A DNA stretch of 11,844 bases from Christensenella sp. UBA3944. Lineage in GTDB: Bacteria > Bacillota > Clostridia > Christensenellales > DTU072. The notes below the pieces were generated by a model. The model did no database searches, was not told where the DNA came from, and worked only from the letters and a program-made list of their open reading frames with translations. The position numbers and the translations under genes were made by a program. The stretch lies in the NCBI GenBank assembly GCA_002385605.1, contig DGDU01000047.1, positions 1-11,844 on the forward strand, given 5' to 3'. Shown in pieces: positions 6,869 through 11,844 of this stretch (position 1 is the first letter of the stretch; the number at the start of each line of letters is the position of its first letter).

Positions 6869-8587
6869 TTACAGGAGGCTCTTTACCGCCTCCATTATGG
6901 CTGCCGCTTTTACGCCCGAGCGCGCGGCGCTTCTGTCGAACACAAGAACATAAATCTTAAGCTTAGGCTCGGTGCCGCTCGGGCGGATGCATACAAACTG
7001 CCCTTCCTCCAGCCCGTAATAAACGGCGTCGGTTGCGGGAAGCGAGGTCTTGTCCACTCTGCCGTCGGTATACCTGATAACGCCCGAGAGGTAGTCGGCT
7101 GTATAGACTATCTTATAGCCCGCGAAGTCCTTTATGGCAAGCGAGCGAAGCTTTGCCATGATGCCGGCCATAAACTCCATGCCGCCCAATCCCTTGTACT
7201 CGGTCGAGCTGTTGCACTCGGTATAGTAGCCGAACTCCTCAAACAGCTGTATAAGCCTCTGGTACACGCTTATCCCGTTTGACTCGTGGTGCATATGCAT
7301 TGCCGCGAACAGCATGCTTGCCACAACGGCGTCTTTATCCCTCGAATGTGTGCCCGCGAGCGAGCCGTAGCTTTCCTCGAACCCGAACAGATACTCGTAT
7401 TCGCCGCTTTCTTCCCATTGCTTAATCTTCTCGCCTATGTACTTGAAGCCCGTAAGCACATTGAATACCTTAACCCCCCTGCTTTCGGCAAGCCTGTCGG
7501 CAAGGGTAGATGTCACGATGGTTTTTACCAAAGCGGCGTTTTTGGGAAGCGTCCCGCTTTGCTTCTTCATTTCTATAATATAGTCCAATAACAGTATGCC
7601 TATTTGATTGCCCGTAAGCAGCACAAAGTTGCCTTCGTTATTTCTTACGGCAACGCCCAGCCTGTCGCAGTCGGGATCTGTGCCCAGCACGACATCGGCG
7701 CCAATCTTGTCTCCAAGCTCCATACCCATCTTAAGGGTGTCGGCGTTTTCGGGATTAGGCACTTTTACGGTCGAGAACTCGGTGTCGGGCAAAGCCTGCT
7801 CCTCTACTATCGCGGCGTTTATACCAAGCCTCTTGAAAACCGTAGTAACGGGTATATAGCCCGAGCCGTGTATGGGGGTATACACCAGCTTGATATCTTT
7901 GTTGCCCTTTATGTCGGGCACAAGCTTTAAGATTTCATCATAATAGGCGTCGTCAACGGTCTTGCCGATAACGGTTATGTACTTTGTAAGGGCGAGCCCG
8001 TCCTTACCAGCAAAATCGGTTTCGGCTATCTTATCCGATGTGATATCGAAATAATCGGTTATTTCCTTTATATATTTTACGACTTCGGCTGTATCCTCAA
8101 GCGCCATCTGAGCGCCGTCCTCGCCGTAAACCTTATAGCCGTTGTATTCCTTTGGGTTGTGGCTCGCGGTTATCATAATGCCGGCTTTAGCCTTGTAATA
8201 GCGCACCGCGAAGGAGCACATGGGCACAGGCCTTACGCCCTCAAAGATATAACCTTTTATACCGTGGCTGCTCAAAACCTCCGCGGCGGCAATGGCGAAC
8301 TCTTTAGAAAACCTGCGGGTATCGTAAGATATAACAACGCCCTGTTTTTTGGCCTCCTCCCCGAGAGCGCATATATAGCGGCTAAGCCCGAGGGTTGCCC
8401 TTTTTACCGTGTATATATTCATGCGGAAGGTCCCCAACCCGACCTCGCCGCGCATTCCGGCAGTGCCGAATTCCAGCTCGCGGGCAAAACGCTCCGCGAT
8501 CTCCTTTTCGTTGCCCCCAAGAGCCACAAGCTCGGCTCTTTCGGCTTCGCTCACGCCCTTTAGCCATGCATTATAAATATCAGACAT
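6869..8587 (-). CDS. phospho-sugar mutase (phosphoglucomutase/phosphomannomutase family)
   Basis: Alpha-D-phosphohexomutase that interconverts hexose 1- and 6-phosphates (probably glucose, possibly mannose or both), feeding UDP-sugar and glycogen or cell-envelope synthesis in the cytosol. All four active-site elements are present: the phospho-serine loop ITASHNP (Ser142), the Mg2+ loop DPDCDRLG (304-311), the sugar-specificity loop GFEESYG (402-408) and the phosphate-binding loop RPSGTEPKLK (535-544). The 572-residue length fits the long PgcA-type mutases of Firmicutes. The frame opens at 8608, but the ATG at 8587 has GGAGG seven bases upstream, whereas the earlier one has no ribosome site, so 8587 is chosen. 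It is first in the operon with the ACT, UPF0210 and DUF3810 genes and is driven by the promoter at 8626-8654. Exact sugar specificity cannot be read from the sequence. Confidence 0.95.
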   Translation of the reverse strand: MSDIYNAWLKGVSEAERAELVALGGNEKEIAERFARELEFGTAGMRGEVGLGTFRMNIYTVKRATLGLSRYICALGEEAKKQGVVISYDTRRFSKEFAIAAAEVLSSHGIKGYIFEGVRPVPMCSFAVRYYKAKAGIMITASHNPKEYNGYKVYGEDGAQMALEDTAEVVKYIKEITDYFDITSDKIAETDFAGKDGLALTKYITVIGKTVDDAYYDEILKLVPDIKGNKDIKLVYTPIHGSGYIPVTTVFKRLGINAAIVEEQALPDTEFSTVKVPNPENADTLKMGMELGDKIGADVVLGTDPDCDRLGVAVRNNEGNFVLLTGNQIGILLLDYIIEMKKQSGTLPKNAALVKTIVTSTLADRLAESRGVKVFNVLTGFKYIGEKIKQWEESGEYEYLFGFEESYGSLAGTHSRDKDAVVASMLFAAMHMHHESNGISVYQRLIQLFEEFGYYTECNSSTEYKGLGGMEFMAGIMAKLRSLAIKDFAGYKIVYTADYLSGVIRYTDGRVDKTSLPATDAVYYGLEEGQFVCIRPSGTEPKLKIYVLVFDRSAARSGVKAAAIMEAVKSLL

Positions 8588-8625
8588 CTTTCGTCCTCCC
8601 AAAGGCATTTGCGTTGGTTGTAAGT

Positions 8626-8654
8626 ATTATAGCAAAATTTGAGTTTAGGTACAA
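8626..8654 (-). promoter_or_regulatory. extended -10 promoter of the phospho-sugar mutase operon
   Basis: On the minus strand TTGTAC (8654-8649), a 17-base spacer and TATAAT (8631-8626), preceded by TGC to make an extended -10 element (TTTTGCTATAAT). Spacing is ideal. The predicted start near 8619 gives a leader of about 30 nt before the ATG at 8587, too short for a riboswitch. AACATGTT, an 8-bp palindrome, overlaps the upstream edge of the -35 box at 8653-8660. Confidence 0.75.
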
Positions 8655-8695
8655 CATGTTATCTGCATAAGTAAATAAAAATGTGATTTTGCCTA

Positions 8696-8721
8696 TGCAT
8701 ATATGCAAACATTTGCATATA
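8696..8721. promoter_or_regulatory. nested palindromic operator upstream of the ECF gene
   Basis: A perfect inverted repeat with 10-bp arms, TATATGCAAA (8700-8709) and TTTGCATATA (8712-8721), has a two-base centre (CA). A second perfect 12-bp palindrome, TGCATATATGCA (8696-8707), overlaps its left half, so three TGCAT/ATGCA half-sites lie side by side. The right arm covers the likely -35 element of the ECF gene. This is the geometry of a repressor site with room for more than one dimer. I do not recognise the cognate regulator. Confidence 0.7.
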
Positions 8722-8742
8722 ACTTGGCTTCTGTGCTATAAT
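8713..8742 (+). promoter_or_regulatory. extended -10 promoter of the ECF transporter gene
   Basis: TATAAT (8737-8742) is preceded by TGC, giving an extended -10 box. The best -35 candidate is TTGCAT (8713-8718) with an 18-base spacer; it is weak and lies inside the palindromic operator. Transcription would start near 8749, leaving under 20 nt to the ATG at 8767 with its GGGGGAG ribosome site. A leader riboswitch, common for vitamin ECF genes, is therefore excluded here. Confidence 0.7.
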
Positions 8743-8766
8743 TTCAAAAACACTCGGGGGAGAACA

Positions 8767-9384
8767 ATGTCAGGCCATACCTCAAAAACCGCCGACGCGG
8801 CGGGTGTTAAGTTTACCAGATCCCAGCTTCTCACCGTCAACGCTTTATTGTGCGCCATTATTATTATATTTATCATTTTCCCCGCTATCGGGCCCGTAAA
8901 ACTCGCGGTACTTCCCATAATCGCAGTAATTATCTCCGCCGAGGTGGTCGGGCTAAAAAACGGCATATTCTCGGGCTTGTTCTTCGGGGTCATCAGCCTG
9001 ATAAGCAGCTTCGCTTCTCCGACCATACTCTCGCCCGCCTTCCATAATCCCTTGGTATCCGTGCTGCCACGCGTCTTTATAGGCATAACGGTATACTTTT
9101 CAGCTCTCGGGTTCCGCAAGCTGTTCCCCAAGCTTAACCCTATATTTTCTTACGCCGTGGGCTCGGCGGTGGGCGTCATTACAAACACAACCCTTGTGCT
9201 TGGCATGATACTTCTTCTTCACTTCGGCAAAACCTTTACCTTCGGCGACTCCGCCATCGTAATCGGCTGGAAGTGGCTAACCGCCATTATCCTCAGCAAC
9301 TCCTTAATCGAGCTTGCTACCTGCACGATAATCACCCCGCCAATCGTCCTCGCCCTCGAAAAATTTCTCAAAAAAGCAAAATAA
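8767..9384 (+). CDS. ECF transporter S component (substrate unknown)
   Basis: Integral membrane protein of 205 residues that would be the substrate-binding subunit of an energy-coupling factor importer and would need EcfA, EcfA' and EcfT encoded elsewhere. About six hydrophobic helices are visible, at roughly 22-39, 43-60, 64-82, 101-118, 126-149 and 170-192. Helix 1 carries an AxxxA motif (Ala26, Ala30), the type of small-residue patch that contacts EcfT in group II systems. NPLVSVLPRVFIG (94-106) and the size are typical of the family. An earlier in-frame ATG at 8683 lies upstream of the promoter, so the ATG at 8767, four bases after GGAG, is used. It is the only complete plus-strand gene here and is monocistronic, closed by a terminator. 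The substrate is probably a vitamin or other micronutrient, but nothing in the sequence shows which. Confidence 0.85.
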   Translation: MSGHTSKTADAAGVKFTRSQLLTVNALLCAIIIIFIIFPAIGPVKLAVLPIIAVIISAEVVGLKNGIFSGLFFGVISLISSFASPTILSPAFHNPLVSVLPRVFIGITVYFSALGFRKLFPKLNPIFSYAVGSAVGVITNTTLVLGMILLLHFGKTFTFGDSAIVIGWKWLTAIILSNSLIELATCTIITPPIVLALEKFLKKAK

Positions 9385-9400
9385 ATATGATATAAATATT

Positions 9401-9429
9401 AAAGGGGCTGCGCCTTGCAGCCCCTTTTT
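9401..9429. terminator. intrinsic terminator between convergent genes
   Basis: Perfect 11-bp stem AAAGGGGCTGC (9401-9411) and GCAGCCCCTTT (9417-9427) with a five-base loop GCCTT, running into five T's. It begins 17 nt after the ECF stop codon. On the minus strand the same hairpin lies 18 nt after the synthetase fusion stop and is followed by TTTAATATTT, so it probably serves both genes, more strongly in the plus direction. Confidence 0.92.
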
Positions 9430-9446
9430 GTTATTTGGTTTTAATA

Positions 9447-11714
9447 TTAATTGTTGTCCTTGGCGCGGATTTCGTTTCTCTTTATCTTTCCGCTTATCGT
9501 CTTGGGCAAAGCCTCTACGAATTCTATAACTCTCGGGTACTTATAGGGAGCGGTGTTGGACTTTACATACTCCTGAATTTCCTTTTTGAGTTCTTCGGAG
9601 GGCTGCTTGTTCTTGGTAAGAACGATGGTAGCCTTTACAACCTGCCCTCTTATCTCGTCGGGAACGCCCGTTACGGCGCATTCGAGAATGTAGGGAAGCT
9701 CCATAAGCACGCTTTCTATCTCAAACGGGCCGATGCGGTAACCGGAAGATTTAATAACATCGTCCACCCTTCCCACAAACCAGAAGTAGCCGTCCTCGTC
9801 GCGCCAGGCGGTGTCGCCCGTGTGATAAAGCCCGTCATGCCACGCGCGGCTGGTAGCCGCCTCGTCGCGGTAATAGCCCGAAAACATACCGAAGGGTACC
9901 GCCTTGTCTGTGCGCAGCACTATCTCGCCCACTTCGCCCGTCTTTACGGGATTGCCGTCGGGGTCCACGAGGTCGATATCATATTGCGGCGTGGGCTTGC
10001 CCATCGAGCCGGGCTTCACCTTGTCGCCAACGAGGTTGCCCACCGTCAGCGTCGTTTCGGTCTGCCCGTAGCCTTCCATCAGTTTTATGCCCGTAGCCAT
10101 ATAGAATTGCTCGTAAACCTCGGGGTTTAGCGCCTCTCCCGCAACGGTAGCGTACTTAAGCGAACTCAAGTCGTACTTCGAGAGGTCCTCTTTTATAAAG
10201 AACCTGTAGATCGTGGGCGGCGCGCAGAAAGTCGTGATGTGGTATTTGGAGAACATGCCAAGTATATCGGCGGCGTCAAACTTCTCGAAGTCGTAGGTAA
10301 GTATGGGCGCCTCGCAAAGCCATTGCCCGTACAGCTTGCCCCACGCAGCCTTGCCCCAGCCGGTATCCGAAATTGTGAGGTGCAGGCCGTTGGAGTCTAC
10401 ATTATGCCAGAATTTAGCCGTCATGAAGTGTCCCAGGGCGTAGCGGTGCGAATGGCAGGCAATCTTGGGATACCCCGTCGTGCCCGACGAGAAATACATT
10501 AGCATGGTTTCATCTATTTTTGTGGGTATCCTTTCAAGTTTGGAGGAAGCCTGGCCGACGCCTGCATCGAAGTCCAGCCAGCCCTCTCTCTCGCCGTTTA
10601 CCATAATCTTTACCTGCAATGTCGGGCACTTGGGCAGCGACTTTTCGCATTCGTGCGCCACCTCGCCTTCGCCCGTGCAGACTATGGCGGAAACCAAAGC
10701 GGTATTAAACCTGTACTCGAAGTCCTTCGCCGTCAGAAGGTGGGTCGCGGGTATGGCGACGGCGCCTATCTTATGCAAGGCGAGTATGGACACCCAGAAC
10801 TGATAGTGCCTCTTAAGCACAAGCATAACCCTGTCGCCCTTTTTGATGCCCGCCGACAGGAAGAAGTTGGCGCACTTGTCGCTAAGATACGACAGCTCGC
10901 CGAAGGTAAACAGCTTTTCCTTCTTATCGTTGGAAATCCAAAGCATTGCGGGCTTTTCGGGATTCTTCGCGGTGATGCCGTCTACGACATCGTAGGCAAA
11001 GTTAAAGTTATCCTCGGGATGGAAGTCTATGCCCAAAAGCCTGCCCTCGGCGTCGGTTTTTGGGGTAAGGAACTTGTTGTAAATTAAATCGGAGTCCTTC
11101 TTTTCCACCTTATCGGGCGAAACCGATTGGATATCAAAAGACTCTTCGGCCTCGGCTTTCATTACGATGGACAAAAACTCGCAATCGCCGTCCACCGCGA
11201 TCATGCCGTGGGGAAGGTTGGCGTTGTAATAAACGGTGTCGCCCTCGTTCAAAATGGTCGTAAAGCCGTCTATAACAAACTTCAGCTTACCCTTTATTAT
11301 GTAATTAAATTCCTGGTCGTTGTGGGTCGAAAGGGGCACGGGCTTATGCTGCTCGGCCTCGCTAAACTTCGCTTTTACGATAAACGGTTCGGCTATCTTA
11401 TTCTTAAAAAGGGCTGCCTTGTGCAGGTAAGCGAACCCCTTGCGGCGCTCGTAAGGCATACCATCGTCTTTTCTGACAATTTGAAATCCCGACAGCCTGG
11501 GGGCGTCGCCCGAAATAAGCTCTACGATATCCACCCCGTAATGCTTGGCAAGTTTGTTAAGAAAGCTGAAAGTAAAATCTACCTTGCCTTCCTCGGCCTC
11601 GGCATACTGTCCGGCGGTAAGCGAAACAACCTTTGCCACATCTTCCAACGATAAATTAAGGGATTCTCTTAATGATTTTATTCTTTGCGCGATTATTTTC
11701 TGGTTACTAAACAT
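9447..11714 (-). CDS. fused XRE helix-turn-helix / cupin / AMP-forming acyl-CoA synthetase
   Basis: One uninterrupted 755-residue frame with three parts. Residues about 9-62 are an XRE-like helix-turn-helix (RIKSLRESLNLSLEDVAKVV, then a second helix pair to HYGVDIVEL). Residues about 110-187 are a cupin barrel (STHNDQEFNYIIKGKL, then EGDTVYYNANLPHGM); the usual HxH is SxH, leaving His131, Glu135 and His169. Residues about 212-755 are a complete adenylate-forming synthetase: P-loop SSGTTGYPK (409-417), GYGQTETT (548-555), YHTGD (630-634), the GRVDDVIKSSGYRIGP hinge region (648-663) and the C-terminal PKTISGKIKR with catalytic Lys743. ISDTGWGKAAWGKLYGQW resembles acetyl/medium-chain acyl-CoA synthetases. 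It would make an acyl-CoA from a carboxylate, ATP and CoA; the acid is unknown. The ATG at 11714 has GAGGA five bases upstream. The N-terminal regulator may control this or nearby genes, which is inference. Confidence 0.9.
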   Translation of the reverse strand: MFSNQKIIAQRIKSLRESLNLSLEDVAKVVSLTAGQYAEAEEGKVDFTFSFLNKLAKHYGVDIVELISGDAPRLSGFQIVRKDDGMPYERRKGFAYLHKAALFKNKIAEPFIVKAKFSEAEQHKPVPLSTHNDQEFNYIIKGKLKFVIDGFTTILNEGDTVYYNANLPHGMIAVDGDCEFLSIVMKAEAEESFDIQSVSPDKVEKKDSDLIYNKFLTPKTDAEGRLLGIDFHPEDNFNFAYDVVDGITAKNPEKPAMLWISNDKKEKLFTFGELSYLSDKCANFFLSAGIKKGDRVMLVLKRHYQFWVSILALHKIGAVAIPATHLLTAKDFEYRFNTALVSAIVCTGEGEVAHECEKSLPKCPTLQVKIMVNGEREGWLDFDAGVGQASSKLERIPTKIDETMLMYFSSGTTGYPKIACHSHRYALGHFMTAKFWHNVDSNGLHLTISDTGWGKAAWGKLYGQWLCEAPILTYDFEKFDAADILGMFSKYHITTFCAPPTIYRFFIKEDLSKYDLSSLKYATVAGEALNPEVYEQFYMATGIKLMEGYGQTETTLTVGNLVGDKVKPGSMGKPTPQYDIDLVDPDGNPVKTGEVGEIVLRTDKAVPFGMFSGYYRDEAATSRAWHDGLYHTGDTAWRDEDGYFWFVGRVDDVIKSSGYRIGPFEIESVLMELPYILECAVTGVPDEIRGQVVKATIVLTKNKQPSEELKKEIQEYVKSNTAPYKYPRVIEFVEALPKTISGKIKRNEIRAKDNN

Positions 11715-11756
11715 AGGCGTCCTCTAATCATCATTTATTAAGTTGTTTGGGATTAA

Positions 11757-11844
11757 TTATTCCTCGGCCTTTTCTTCGTCGGCGTCGGCGGCGTCAACAA
11801 TTTCCTCTGCTTCCCGGGCATCGGCGGCAGCCTCGGGAGCTTCT
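11757..11844 (-). CDS. acidic C-terminal tail of an unidentified protein (partial)
   Basis: The reverse strand is open from the right edge to a TAA at 11757-11759. The last 28 residues are almost only Ala, Glu and Asp (ending EEIVDAADADEEKAEE), a low-complexity, strongly negative and probably disordered tail. Such tails occur on several ribosomal, chaperone and secretion proteins, so it cannot be identified. That it is coding is supported by the biased composition in only one frame and by its position 42 nt upstream of the synthetase fusion on the same strand, with no terminator between. The two may share a transcript. Confidence 0.6.
   Translation of the reverse strand, partial: EAPEAAADAREAEEIVDAADADEEKAEE

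Noticed and set aside
8588..8608. Longer start for the phospho-sugar mutase at 8608
   Set aside because: No ribosome site precedes it, and the GGAGG needed for the ATG at 8587 lies inside that extension.
8683..8766. Longer start for the ECF subunit at 8683
   Set aside because: It would begin upstream of the operator and -10 box; the GGGGGAG site fixes the start at 8767.
8743..8766. Vitamin riboswitch in front of the ECF gene
   Set aside because: The predicted leader is under 20 bases, far too short for any known riboswitch.
9447..11714. Synthetase and regulator as two separate genes
   Set aside because: The frame is continuous across the junction at residues about 187-215, with a normal linker, no stop and no strong internal ribosome site noticed, so a fusion is the simpler reading.

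Overview
The window looks like a chromosomal segment of an anaerobic, low-to-moderate GC Firmicute, most likely a gut-type clostridium (Clostridia/Oscillospiraceae or a relative). This rests on the gene families present: a UPF0237 ACT protein beside a UPF0210 'PFL family' protein, a DUF3810 membrane metalloprotease, an ECF transporter S component and a clostridial-style inositol operon. It also rests on strong purine-rich Shine-Dalgarno sites and near-consensus sigma-A promoters. Taxonomy is inference; no rRNA or other marker is present.

Layout from left to right. (1) Positions 1-3955, minus strand, form a myo-inositol catabolism operon read as transporter -> iolB -> iolD. A GPH-type cation symporter is followed by 5-deoxy-glucuronate isomerase (IolB) and by the ThDP-dependent trihydroxycyclohexanedione hydrolase (IolD), which runs off the left edge. 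A clear promoter with a 9-bp dyad over its -10 box lies at 3974-4017. (2) Positions 4045-8587, minus strand, form a tightly packed four-gene operon: phosphohexomutase -> ACT-domain protein -> UPF0210 protein -> DUF3810 metalloprotease. Gaps are 9-15 nt, and at two junctions the upstream stop codon lies in the downstream Shine-Dalgarno. (3) Positions 8588-8766 are a divergent promoter region with two extended -10 promoters and a near-ideal operator of nested palindromes. (4) Positions 8767-9384, plus strand, encode an ECF transporter S component, followed by a strong intrinsic terminator. (5) Positions 9447-11714, minus strand, encode the most unusual protein: one 755-residue chain with an XRE-type helix-turn-helix, a cupin domain and a full-length AMP-forming acyl-CoA synthetase. 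(6) At the right edge only the acidic C-terminal tail of another minus-strand gene is visible.

How it fits together: regions 1 and 2 are central and accessory sugar metabolism (inositol uptake and degradation; hexose-phosphate interconversion) with a coupled pair of small-molecule-sensing or unknown-function proteins. The ECF subunit would import a micronutrient with a shared energizing module encoded elsewhere. The HTH-cupin-synthetase fusion suggests a protein that both activates a carboxylic acid and controls transcription. No RNA genes, mobile elements, CRISPR arrays or phage genes were seen. No gene-free stretch exceeds 300 bases; the longest, 179 bases at 8588-8766, is described as regulatory.
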